From: Aradus depressus
Taxonomy: Eukaryota; Arthropoda; Insecta; Hemiptera; Aradidae
Length of the DNA stretch: 64,000 nt
Reading direction: 5' to 3'
Assembly (NCBI GenBank): GCA_963662175.1
Contig: OY759225.1
Location: 17,471,601-17,535,600, forward strand
Both the position numbers and the translations under genes were made by a program. The notes below the pieces were generated by a model. It made no database searches. It was not told the DNA's origin and saw only the letters and a list, made by a program, of their open reading frames with translations. Shown here piece by piece: positions 1 through 9,960 of this stretch; position 1 is the stretch's first letter, and each line of letters begins with the position of its first letter.

Positions 1-67
1 TGATAAATTTATGTATATTAAGTAATAAGTTTATAAGGAGGTAGCGTACTTGTCATTAGGTTTGAGG

Positions 68-253
68 ACGCTGTCCTTCGTGTGGGACGTTAAACTGTGT
101 CAGATACTTGTTAAAGATCCCTATCCTTGGCAAAATTGCGGACTCCCGCAGTAGATTCGGGCTCATGTCCACCAGAGTGACGAAAGAGCGCTCTGGTAGT
201 AGGTGATATGACCTCAAAGTTAAAGCCCGGGCATGAGTCATTATAACTAACGT
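68..253 (+). repeat. SINE-A fragment (head missing)
   Basis: This matches the body and 3' part of the tRNA-derived SINE-A described at 54360-54690: a gggacgttaa block, then caccagagtgacgaaagagc, then the conserved end gcccgggcatgagtca. The tRNA-like head with A and B boxes is absent, so the copy is 5' truncated and probably inert. Confidence 0.85.
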
Positions 254-1849
254 ATGATCCGCCATCGGAAAATCCTACATGTCTTCTTGCAGTTTCAAAT
301 GTTCTACGACCCCACACCATCATGGTCTTTAAGTCACTTAAGAATTAGCCACTGAAAACTTTTTGTCACTAGTACATCCATATTACACGGCCGGTATTGA
401 ATTGCGCCAAATTGTATACCTCCATATAATCCTTGCGTTGAACTGCGCACATTTGAAAATATGTATAGATCGAAAAAAATTTGAACTCTTCCAAAACACA
501 TTTTATTAACACTGCCTACCTACATATTATATATTGCCTTACAAAGTGACAAATATCTATTAGGTATCACTACAAAATTGTTGCACAGAAACCACTTAAT
601 GTTTGTAAATCCAGTTGATGTATCCGAAGAAATAAAATTTTGACCTACCCGTCGGTCCTTTTAGTGAATCAGTCCAGCTTCTCCTGATCTATATCACATA
701 TAGTTCATAAAAAAAATGTATTTCTCAATATAAACGATATAATATGTCAATTATATTTCCATTTGCTTTAGCTCGATATCGCACATTTTTATAATATATC
801 ACAGGATTTCGTCTATCGGACTAACAGAGAATATAAACACAGTCAGAACGAAAAAACTGAATTTTGCGAATTAGATTCATCCCAATCCCAAATAGAATTC
901 AAATCATATGAACAAAAAATACAGTTGGCGGAATTCAATATGAGTTATAAAGGATGTTTGGCGCAGTTCAATAGTTTTAAATATCATGAACCAGGGTAAC
1001 TTAAAATAACAGGTATCCCATTGGCGCAATTCGATTTCACCCATATTACACTACACTTGTCTCTAGGTTGGGGGAATAGTTTAATTTTGTGGAAAACTGT
1101 AATAATTTTGAATAGTAAAATAAATATTGAAAAATTCTGTATGAAGTTGAGAAGGGTTAGTAAGAGACTGATTTGGGTTAGGGAAAGGAAAAAAGGTTAA
1201 GGAAGTAGTTGGAGGAGTGGGCGGAGTCCTCAAAGTTGATCCTATAACCCCGGGATAAAAAATCCGAAACCCTGGCTAAGCCCCCATAATCCCATGGCAT
1301 AATCCCAGGATACTCACTGTGGGGGTGCGGGGTATCTCGTGGGAGTGCCGACTGACTGTCCTGTGTAGATCCGTTCACTGCCCCGTCAGTCCTCTCACTG
1401 GATTTAGTGAACCACCCCCCACTCCAAGTTGGGGCGGGGGCGGGGCTGGATGGGCGTGGCATGTTGGGGAGGAAAGAGGCGTGGCTTGTTTCCCCCACTC
1501 CTTCAACTATCTCCACCTCCTTTGGTTTCCCCCATTGTCTACCCTATGTTTATATGCACCTGTTGATTTTTTTACACTCACTCTCCACTGAGTCACAATG
1601 GTCGACTGACTCACGTTGACAAGTCACTAAACAGACCTTCTGACCCACGGCTTCTCTCTTTATGTACTTCTCTGTGTGCTCATCCTTTTTTTTTTTTTGA
1701 CCTTGTCCACTTCATCCCTATTTATGGAGTTTTCTTTATCCCATAAAAAATCATGAGCCAACAATTCGCTAGCGTACTTTATATTTCCTTTCTACATTCC
1801 TAATGTAGAGAACCTCTAATTCAGTAAAAAAATGAGACGTTTCAGGTCG
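254..1849. other. Unassigned AT-rich DNA with a G/C-skewed patch
   Basis: I see no coding or transposon signature. The stretch 1200-1480 is GC-richer with G- and C-runs, and open frames there look incidental. A poly(T) tract lies near 1688-1700. Confidence 0.5.
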
Positions 1850-2010
1850 GTTGGCAGGCGCACACCAGAGTCACTCATGTAATGGGTTAAAGGCGTTCAT
1901 GTAGGCCCTCTTTACCCCAGAGCCATACATTTTTGATGGGTTACAAGCGCATATGTACGCTCCCTTTACACCAGTCTCATACATTTTCGATGAGTTTCAG
2001 GCGCCCACAT
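1850..2010. repeat. 54-bp tandem repeat, about 3 imperfect copies
   Basis: The segment beginning gggtta (1884, 1938) and gagttt (1992) recurs every 54 bp, with shared text such as catacattttygatg. Copies are diverged, so this is an old minisatellite. Confidence 0.75.
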
Positions 2011-2480
2011 AAGCGATATCGACCAAAGGAAAGGGGGGGTTCAGTTTCCTCAATTCAAAAACCCTAATAACTGCCGATGTCAGGAGCGTAGTCAGGATTT
2101 TGAGCAGGGGGGGGGGGGGGGGGGGGGGTATAGACTCCCGGGGACACAGTCCACAGTTTCCATGGTTAGCTCTGTAAACTTTTTGTTATTAATTTGGGAG
2201 AACATGTACATTTAGGTAAAGCACAATTTTCGTAATCTTGGTTTTTTGCTTTGGCTAGGGGGGGGGGGGGGCTGCCCCCCTGTCTACGCCCTTGGCCGAT
2301 GTGATGAATTTATCGACACAAAATTTAGTAACAGGATTTAGGAGTCCCAATGTAAATCAACTATTGAATAATACAAACGGTCGACTGCTATTGGAGGAAA
2401 ATCAAAAAGTTAATTGATTAATTCATTCTGAGGAAGGACATTGTCGTTGATTCATCGACGATTTTTCTTTTTTTTTTTGC
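2011..2480 (+). repeat. Dispersed repeat family A, split by an hAT MITE
   Basis: Family A recurs across the window. Its hallmarks in order are aaccctaataactgccgatg, gaatgtatcgacacaaaatt, a cggtcgactg block, and an end attaattcgtgctggggaag followed by ggtgattcaccga. Here the 214-bp MITE 2081-2294 interrupts it; joining the flanks restores the usual order. I see no coding capacity and cannot assign a superfamily. Confidence 0.75.
2081..2294. mobile_element. hAT-type MITE with 8-bp target duplication
   Basis: The ends are inverted repeats: CAGGAGCGTAG at the left and the complement of CAAGGGCGTAGACAG at the right. GCCGATGT is duplicated exactly on both sides (2073-2080 and 2295-2302); 8-bp duplications are characteristic of hAT. 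The interior has a 22-G run near 2107 and a second G-run near 2259 and no ORF, so it would need a transposase supplied in trans. A related copy starts near 29685. Confidence 0.88.
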
Positions 2481-2697
2481 CAATGGGCGTGGGGAGGTAG
2501 GATTGGACTTAAGGCATCCGTCTGCCATGAGGTTTTGTTCCTTATTACATTTTCAATCGCTTATGTGTCCTCAAATCAAGAAAGGATCAACAGTAAATTG
2601 TATTCTTTTTAAATTCCATCCCATTGCAACGAATTATAAAATATATTTTTATTATTGGTAATTTTCAATTAAAATGAATTTAAATAACGAAAAAAAA

Positions 2698-3045
2698 TAG
2701 GTTAGGGTAGGTTTTATAACTCATGCCCGGGCTTTAACTACGAGGTCATATCGCCTACTACCAGAGCGCTCTTTCGTCATTCTGGTGGACATGAGCCCGA
2801 CTCTACTGTGGGAGTCCTAAATTTTGTCTACCCTAAATTTTTATTCACCTAGGGTAGGGGTCTTTAACGAGTACCTGACATCGTACAGGCTCGGGACCAT
2901 CGCTTAACGTCCCATCCGAAGGACGGCGTGCTTAAGTTTATTTTACCTCCCATACAAAATAAACTAAGGGCCTCGGGCGGGTTACGAACCCACGTTCTTG
3001 AGTTCAGAAGTCAAGCACGCATACCACTGAGCTACCGGCGCCCTC
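2698..3045 (-). repeat. SINE-A, near full length (duplication copy 1)
   Basis: Read on the minus strand it starts at the tRNA-like head gagggcgccggtagctcagt (A box), runs through a B-box-like ggttcg and ends with gcccgggcatgagttataaa plus cctaccctaac. The B box reads ggttcgtaacc, one change from consensus. Confidence 0.9.
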
Positions 3046-3103
3046 TCTATTTTTATTATTGGTAATTTTTAATTAAAATGAATTTAAGTAACGAAAAAAA
3101 ATA

Positions 3104-3440
3104 GGTTAGGTTAGGTTTTATAACTCATGCCCGGGCTTTAACAACGAGGTCATATCGCCTACTACCAGAGCGCTCTTTCGTTACTCTGGTGAACATGAGC
3201 CCAACTCTACTGTGGGAGTCCTAAATTTTGCCTACCTTAAATTTTTATTAATCTGGGACAGGGGTCTTTAACGAGTACCTGACATCGTACAGACTCGGGA
3301 CCATCGCTTAACGTCCCATCCGAAGGACGGCGTGCTTAAGTTACCTCGCAGATAAAATAAACTAAGGGCCTCGGTCGGGTTTCGAACCCACTGAGCTCAG
3401 AAGACAAGCACGCATACCACTGAGCTACCGGCCCCCTCAG
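3104..3440 (-). repeat. SINE-A, near full length (duplication copy 2)
   Basis: Same SINE-A structure as the copy 404 bp upstream, with a short deletion around the B box to anticodon-arm region and a head ending in ggggccggtagctcagtgg. It ends in cctaacctaacc on its own strand. Confidence 0.9.
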
Positions 3441-3714
3441 AAGAAAACATAAATATAAATATGATGTGGTCATAACAGTAGGAACATAAAGAGCCCACGA
3501 AACATAATTACTTCCCCAGTTATATGAAGTATAGGGCATTTTATGTAATTTATCTGTATTTCGATATTGAGTTTTCAATATTCGGAATTTTATGTTATTG
3601 TAAGACCTGATTCGAAATTTTCGTGATCTGTCGTGACTGTGAACACGATAACTCCCGATAGAATGAATGAACACGAAATGTTATATGTTTATCCAGATTC
3701 TCATAAGGACTATA

Positions 3715-3990
3715 TCAATTGATTTTCAGCCAAATCAGTTGAAGGGGACGGGGGGATTAAGGGGAAAGCCAAATCGAACAAAGGGGAATAAGGGCTTTGG
3801 GGGAAAGGAACAACACAAAACCTTCATTCACTGACAAAGTATTAAATGTATCGATAAGAAATTTTATATTTAAATTCAAAACCCTATAAGGACAATACAA
3901 ATCAAATTTCAGTCAAATCGGCCTAAGAGAAGTGGGAGATCAGAGAAGGAAAGCCCGAATAAGTGACAAAGATTGGTCTCAGAGGGAGAA
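3715..3990 (+). repeat. Dispersed repeat family A
   Basis: Diverged family A text with two of its sub-blocks (aaaccctataaggac and ttcagycaaatcggc). No ORF. Confidence 0.6.
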
Positions 3991-4014
3991 GAAAACTTAT
4001 AGAAAAACATAAAT

Positions 4015-4650
4015 TAAGGCGTAGTCAAGGTCCACGCCGTAGATTTTCCGTGAAAACGTCGGGATAAAATAATTTTTCATTTTCTTTTTGATGCTGCCGT
4101 AGCTCTTGCATTTGCTCGGCACTAGACTTTTTAGATTTTCTAAATTCCTTTTGAACTTTGAACTTTCCTCTGATATGCGTTTTTTATAATTCCGCGCATA
4201 TTTATGATTTACATATGAGACAACTTTAATTTTTTTGCAATTTTCAATTTAATACCGATTTTTTCATATATTTCGGCGAATATTTTTATTGTTTCACTTT
4301 AGAGTCCTAGTAGTGCTCCTCAAGTTCTTTACAATGACACCCGAATCAACGTTCCATCTAAACGCGTTATCACGCTACACTAATTTCTAGTTTTACACAA
4401 CGCTAATTCGCAACAATCATCCGCCGGCGCCCAAACTAGCCCGATAACGTCACAGGCAAAACAAACACTGCACAACAAATACGTACAGACATGCTCTATC
4501 CATTGTGACCTCAACCGTTGTTATCGCATTATTAGTCTCGTAGTTATTATCGATTGAAATCTGACGGTATTTTGTAACACAAGAAAGTTTGACCGACTAT
4601 CACTGATTAACGAGCGAATAGACGTTTCACGTCAATAAAAGTTGTTGTCA
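4015..4650 (-). pseudogene. Repeat module D with a short basic coding start (unknown element)
   Basis: The sequence is homologous, inverted, to 13605-14120. On the minus strand both share about 400 bp of apparent leader followed by a frame rich in Lys, Arg, Glu and Gln. In this copy the downstream frame includes KEFRKSKKSSAEQMQELRQH and runs to a stop near 4040. The conserved leader plus start codon suggests the 5' part of a transposable-element gene. I do not recognise the protein; a coiled, basic N-terminus is all that can be said. Confidence 0.5.
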
Positions 4651-5381
4651 TCCCACTGTTTTATTTGCGACTAGAACGCGTTCTCAACCCAACAACCTTA
4701 TGATCAGTAGCACATCCCACCCGTACAGTTTGAAGGCTAAAGGAATATATATGGATCCCGGAAGAATAAAATTGATTAATCCGCGCTGGGGAAGTAAATT
4801 TAACGACTTTTTAAATAATTTTAGCTAGTTAAATAATATTTTATGAAAAATAAAAAAAAATTAGAAATTCCATTATAATTTGCATACCAAAAAAATTGGG
4901 GTACATGTTGCCTCCGCTGCGGAGCACCACAGCGATTCTAGCATTTAAATAGAGTCTAGTTGCGTAAAGAATGTAGCTGATTGTGGGTTGATGACGGTTA
5001 TGTTCTAATGATTGGATGAGGGGGTAAGAGAGGGGGGTTAGGCGAGCATTGAACGCATGCGTTGGAAGCTCGGGCGCTTTTTTCGGGTAGCCATGACAAC
5101 AGCAACCCTCCGTCTGTCTATCGATAGTCCGCCTCGAGCGACATTGCGCCTGCGTCAACCAACTACTACCGTTATCTAGTTCTCTCTCTTTGGCTTTATT
5201 CCGGTTTGAAAGACAAAATATACTTGATTACCTGTCAGTCAGCTCAACACTCGGCCATTCAGTGAACTCTATTCAAGAATATGAAGAAATGTTTTTACCT
5301 CCCCTGCAATACTAAGTATAGGCAAAGTTATGTTTCTGAAAAATTCAATGCATCAAAAAACAATATGCATACTTCAAGTCC
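4651..5381. other. Unassigned, GC-richer 4900-5270
   Basis: No repeat hallmark seen. The 4900-5270 part is less AT-rich than its surroundings and could be a leader or promoter segment of the adjacent Penelope-like element, but nothing proves it. Confidence 0.35.
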
Positions 5382-5501
5382 ATGATACATAGATGTTTCT
5401 TATTGCCTCTAATAAACACAAACAAAAAACAAGAAATAGCCAAATTAAAGCAAATTGCAGCAGACAATAGCTTTAATACCAGTATAATAGGCAAATTAAT
5501 A

Positions 5502-5794
5502 GGTTAGGTTTTATGACTCATGCCCGGGCTTTAACTACGAGGTCATATCGCCTACTACCAGAGAGCTCTTTCGTCACTCTGGTGGACATGAGCCCGACTA
5601 TACTATGGGAGTCCTGAAAAGGAGTCCTGCCTACCCTAAATTTTTATTCAGGGTAGGGTAGGGGTCTTTAACGAGTGCCTGACATCGTACAGGCTCAGGA
5701 CCATCGCTTAATGTCCCATCCGAAGGACGGCGTGCTTAAGTTTATATTACCTCCCAGATAAAATAAACTAAGGGCCTCGATCGGGTTTCGAACG
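5502..5794 (-). repeat. SINE-A inside the Penelope-like gene, 12-bp TSD
   Basis: The SINE is truncated within its B box (ggtttcgaac at the right end) and begins on the plus strand with ggttaggttttatgactcat. GGCAAATTAATA is duplicated at 5490-5501 and 5795-5806. Removing the SINE and one duplicate restores the flanking reading frame across KLI, so it inserted after the Penelope copy. Confidence 0.93.
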
Positions 5795-6068
5795 GCAAAT
5801 TAATATCTAGTAAATTAAAACAGATATTTTATAATAATATCTACTCTAAATCACAGACAGAAAAATGTAATTATTCTTCTATCCCTTATACTGGCATATT
5901 ATTCCAAATAGTAAAAAAGAAATTAAGTAAGCATAACTTAAATCCAGCCTTCAAATCCAATCCCAATCTGGGTAGAATCAAAAGAAAAAATAGATTTAAT
6001 GGATAAATCTGGAGTGTATCAATTGGAATGACCAGAATGTAATGCCAAATAGGCGGGACAGACAGGGA

Positions 6069-6430
6069 GATCCTTTAAGATGAGATACAGGGAACACACA
6101 AGAAATACACTTCCTCATTTCACCAACATCTCACAGATACAGGACATACCATAGACACACAACACAAACCAACTATAATACACATATCTGCCTTGATCCT
6201 TTAAGATGAGATACAAGGAACACACAAGAAATAGAAACTTCAACACTTCCTCATTTCCCCAACATCTCACAGATACAGGACATAATTTAACACACAACAC
6301 AAACCAACTATAATACATATCTGCCTTGATCCTTTAAGATGAGATACAAGGAACACACAAGAAATAGAAACTGCTACACTTCCTCATTTCATCAACATCT
6401 CACAGACACAGGACATATCATAGACACACG
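6069..6430 (+). repeat. Tandem triplication of GIY-YIG coding segment
   Basis: gatcctttaagatgagatac starts at 6069, 6195 and 6328, giving units of 126 and 133 bp and a partial third. Each unit encodes FKMRYREHT-like text plus a His-containing stretch, the nuclease C-terminal segment. Periods differ by 7 bp, so frames are not kept. Confidence 0.88.
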
Positions 6431-6497
6431 TAGACACAAGATAGTCCAAAAGTGCACCACAAAAAGTAGTGCATTCAGAGAAAATATACAATATTCT

Positions 6498-6600
6498 TGC
6501 TCGGTGCGCCAAGGAAATTGAGATGGGCTGGGAGTGTCCACATATCGTTGCAGATGGTTGGCGGCGGTTGCTCCTAGCTCACCACAGCAACAGATAATTA
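6498..6600 (+). repeat. 3'-end fragment of an R1-like retrotransposon
   Basis: The text ctgggagtg ... gcagatggttggc ... ggttgctcctagctcacca matches the 3' UTR at 13130-13225 but no coding sequence is present. It is a very short 5'-truncated insertion next to the Penelope remnant. Confidence 0.7.
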
Positions 6601-7099
6601 TTTTTCCGTTATTTATTATTATATTAAAAATTTTTATATTATTATAAATATAGTTATGTAATCGGTTAGAAAATCGTGATGAGACGTTTCCGACTGAATT
6701 TCATATTCTGCAGCCTCCTCATTCCAAAAATGAAAAAAAAAAAATCTGTGTGTGTCTGACAACTATTATATCCACACTTCTTGAAGTCAATAGTTACAAT
6801 AAAAAAATTTAAACTTTGACTAAAAATGTTTATGTTAGAGGAAACCCTTTACACGGAAAAGGAATTTTATTCTCACTGTTCAAAAAGAATTAAATAATCA
6901 CAATAAAGAATCGTGTAACGATAATGTTTATATCCAAAAACATTATTTGATACAAAGCTTTCATTTTTATTTTTTGGGCAGAGTTCCTCCACACTTTGAA
7001 GGTGAGTCGAATGCACGTTATTGTTTTATTTATTTATTTATAATTGATTAAATTTATTTTATATATATTTTTTTATATATTGTTATAGTTACATTGTTT
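6601..7099. other. AT-rich, unassigned
   Basis: Contains a tatgtaatcggttagaaaatcg motif near 6654 that recurs near 20615, 43398, 56552 and (inverted) 60940, apparently a boundary of a dispersed repeat. Nothing else seen. Confidence 0.4.
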
Positions 7100-7120
7100 T
7101 CTTTTTCTTTTCTATATCTC

Positions 7121-7180
7121 GCACATTGGGACCTGATGAAGGGACGTAAGAACGTCCCGAAACATCGTTGGGATAAAAGA
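7121..7180 (+). ncRNA. Hammerhead-ribozyme-like motif
   Basis: CTGATGA (7133-7139) is followed by one A, then a 7-bp stem GGGACGT/ACGTCCC (7141-7147 with 7152-7158) closed by AAGA, then GAAA (7159-7162) and a GTTGG. This is the hammerhead order: core CUGAUGA, stem II, GAAA, cleavage-side NUH. Penelope-like elements are known to carry hammerheads, and a Penelope remnant ends about 600 bp upstream on the same strand. The extra A before stem II and weak stems I and III mean self-cleavage is not assured. Confidence 0.55.
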
Positions 7181-7499
7181 CACTTCCAAAGAGTTTTTTG
7201 AAAAATAGTTATCTTAATTTTTATTAAATTGAAAAATGTGTCTATTTATTATAAATGTATCTATGTATTATTTTTTTTTATACTCATATATTTTTAAGTA
7301 TTTATTTATTCAGTTTTTATTTATTTCATTTTACTTTTTTAAATAGTTTTGTTATTACTACAAATCATAGATGTGTTAGACTCAAGTAGTTATAAATCTA
7401 ATTTATAAGCTATCTTAATGTATAAATTCTTTTGACGTATCCTATTATCATGTATTGGTTTAAAGGAAATAAATTTATTATTATTATTATTGTTATATA
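7181..7499. other. AT-rich, unassigned
   Basis: Low-complexity A/T text; a related stretch recurs at 11560-11760 (tactcatatttttaagtatttatttatt ... gacgta.cctatta), so it is an old dispersed repeat, possibly the tail of the hammerhead-bearing element. Confidence 0.45.
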
Positions 7500-7930
7500 T
7501 ATATATATAATATTAATTTCCGCCAAAGAGAGCAAAGAGAAAGGGGAATTAGGAGTGGGGGGAGGGTTAACACAAGAACTATAATAACTGCTGTTTTAAT
7601 GAATGTATTGACACGATTTTGTACCTAAATTCAAAGCCCTATAAGGACCGAAACCTATAATTTTCAGCGGAATCTGGCGAAGCGGAGGGGGGCCAGAGGA
7701 GGTAAATATCCTAATAACTGTCGATGTGAATGTATCGACACAAAATTTAGTACGAGGATTCAGAAGTCACTATGTAAGTCAAATATTGAGTCAATCGATT
7801 GACCTAAGGTCGATTGGCTTTGTAGGGAGAGCAAAAACAATATTGATTAATTCGTGCTGGAGAAGTACATAGCCGGTGATTCACCGAAGACTGTTTATTT
7901 TTATTTTTGCAATAAGAGGATTTTTCAGGG
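7500..7930 (+). repeat. Dispersed repeat family A, long copy
   Basis: Contains the ordered family A blocks twice over: cctaataactg, tgaatgtatcgacac, and the end attaattcgtgctggagaag plus ggtgattcaccgaag. Noncoding. Confidence 0.75.
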
Positions 7931-8214
7931 GTCTCATTTTGCCTAAGAATTGAACCCACGACTCGCCATTGACATTACATAAAGTTACATACAGGTAGAG
8001 ATATCAGGTATGTATCAGAGGTAATTACATTTTGAGAGAGAGGAGCCAGCTGATGAGAGGTATAATTGGGTTTTTGGAGGATTTAGGGGATGAGGCAAAT
8101 TGAAGGGATCAGTACTGAGTGAGTGGAGCAAGGTTGGAGGGCGCTGATATCGGTGCAGACTTCGCTTATTCAACTTATATTCAAACATTTTACAAACCAA
8201 AATATAGGATTATA
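7931..8214. other. Unassigned short gap
   Basis: No hallmark identified; a ctgatgagagg at 8052 lacks a stem II and is not a ribozyme. Confidence 0.4.
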
Positions 8215-8940
8215 TAATTTCACAAATAGTACAATCATCCTGCAATGTACTTCCCCAGAACGAATTAATCAATTAACTGCTCCCCCTCCAGAACCAGTCG
8301 ACCGTTTGCGCTAATATTCAACAGTTGACTTACAAGGGACTCCTAAATCCTCATACTAAATTTTGTGTCGATACATTTGAGCCTCCTCCACCCGAAAATT
8401 AATAAGAATCGGTTCTTTTGAGGTTTTCATTCAATTCATATATACAATTTCGTGTCAATAGATTCTTTCTATCGGCAGTTATTAAAGATTTTATGTTAAG
8501 CCTCTCCCTAATCTTTCATTTCGGTTGATTTGGCTGAAAAATAATACATTGTTTAGAAGGTTCTGGATTAACACATAAAATTTTGAGTTGATACTTTCAT
8601 TCTATAGAGAGTTACACTCTTCACAGCCACACAAAAAGATGATAACTCCCGATAGAAAGAATGTATAGACACGAAATTTTATTAAATAAAATTCATCCAG
8701 AAACCTCCAAGGATGCTACTTATTAGGATCAGAGAGATGGTTCAACTCAAAAACCCTAATAACTGTTGAATTAATGAAAGTATCGATACAAAATTGAGTT
8801 TGATTCAGAAGCCACTATGTAAATTAATTATCGATTTTTAGCCTAAACCGTCCCTGGTTTTGAAGGGAGACTGAAAAGATTAATTCGTTTATTCGATCAA
8901 GATGACAGTGTTTTCATCGATTACCGTAAGCTAATCGATT
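8215..8940. repeat. Two family A copies in opposite orientation
   Basis: 8240-8640 reads family A on the minus strand (cttccccagaacgaattaat ... gtcgaccgtttgcgc ... cataaaattt). 8641-8940 reads it on the plus strand (gataactcccgatagaaaga ... ttaattcg). Head-to-head arrangement, noncoding. Confidence 0.7.
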
Positions 8941-8949
8941 GTAACAATT

Positions 8950-9220
8950 CGTAAACATTGCTTTAATTAATGAACATGTTTTGTAATTAATGAAAAATGT
9001 AATATGACTTGTTTTGTACATGTACATTTACTTATGTAACAGCTGATTGCTGATTTAGGAATCAGACGCACGGGTTTGAAGATCCTATTGGTAACTTGCA
9101 AGCATTCCATTTTTAATAAAAGCAATTTTTTTAGTTTATTTAATTTTTTATCTTGTTTTTTTTGCTCTGGCCTGGGGGGCGCACGCCCCCCCCCCCCCCC
9201 CCCCCTTGGCTAAGCCCCTG
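8950..9220 (+). repeat. hAT-derived repeat ending in a C-run and hAT terminus
   Basis: Homologous to 29990-30190 (cttgttttgtacatgtacat, cagctgattgctgatttagg). It ends in a run of C (about 9185-9205) and ggctaagcccctg, whose complement CAGGGGCTTAGCC is like the hAT ends at 2081 and 29685. Confidence 0.65.
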
Positions 9221-9947
9221 CTTATACTATAGGTATAAGAAAGTAAAGATTAGAAAAATCGTAAATAAAAAAGTGTGCCTACTTTTTCCAGTCGTTCCTA
9301 TGGCCTTGGCTGATATAAACTATTGTAGGTATATAAAAATATTTGTGAAAAATGTAATGAAAGAGAAGATAAGTTCGTAATGGAGATTGTTAGTCCAATA
9401 TGGCACCCAGTAAGGAGATAAGAGTTATCTATCTCTTATCTGTTATATTAATATTACCGCACGACCTCAATGTATTAGCTATGTCAGGTTTATGTACGCA
9501 ATTTCAACATTATGGTCATTCTGGGATACACAAAATATTAAATTATAAAAAAATTCGAACCAAAATCGAATCGAAACACTTCAAATAGATGCTATATTCG
9601 CTGACAATTTTCACAATTTTGGTGTTTACATAGGATATTTTGTTTAAAAAAAAAAATTTTACATCCTTATTAGTAGAAGTAAGTATTGCAATCAAACGAA
9701 AATCCGAGATCGAGTTCTCAACGGATTTTCACGGTTGAATATCCCCTTAACATTTTGACCATTTGCTAGATGATGTCTGTATGTGATTGGAACAGTCAAG
9801 TGCTGAAACTCAGAATAAAGTTTAGCTTTGAACTTGAAATTTGAAATGATTTTCATATATGCTAATGTGTATCTGATTAGATTTTGACCATCATATGAAT
9901 ATAAAGACCATTTTACTTCGGGGTTTAAGTACATTTTACAAGATACA
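9221..9947. other. Unassigned; right part is family C
   Basis: 9830-9947 resembles family C (acattttacaagatacaatt), also seen near 26370 and 60510. No gene recognised in 9221-9830. Confidence 0.4.
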
Positions 9948-9960
9948 ATTTATGATACTT

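Larger units (their letters stand above)
2644..3447. repeat. 404-bp tandem duplication of a SINE plus its flank
   Basis: The unit starts at tatttttattattggt (2644 and 3048) and contains about 55 bp of AT-rich flank plus a minus-strand SINE-A. Because the same flank precedes both SINEs, a segmental tandem duplication explains the arrangement better than two insertions. Confidence 0.8.
5382..6521 (+). pseudogene. Penelope-like element: RT C-terminus and GIY-YIG endonuclease, decayed
   Basis: After skipping the SINE at 5502-5794 the plus strand reads IHRCFLLPL, KLKQIAADN and further text typical of the Penelope RT-nuclease linker. From about 6010 it reads DKSGVYQLE, a stop, PECNAK, a stop, AGQTGRSFKMRYREHT. 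GVY followed by AGQTGRSFKMRY is the GIY-YIG signature with its conserved Arg, and the PEC context is typical of Penelope-like elements. Damage is heavy: a SINE insertion, two in-frame stop codons, a frameshift near 6000 and a triplicated C-terminal segment. An intact Penelope protein is several hundred residues longer upstream; that part is missing. GIY-YIG nickase plus RT would act in the nucleus at the target site. Clearly dead. Confidence 0.78.

Noticed and set aside
4841..5158. 105-codon minus-strand frame as a gene
   Set aside because: Runs into a low-complexity AT end, has no motif, and the region shows no conserved copy.
6069..6430. CRISPR-like repeat array
   Set aside because: Units are direct copies of GIY-YIG coding sequence without distinct spacers; the genome is eukaryotic.
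8052..8080. CTGATGAGAGG as another hammerhead
   Set aside because: No stem II and no GAAA at the right distance.
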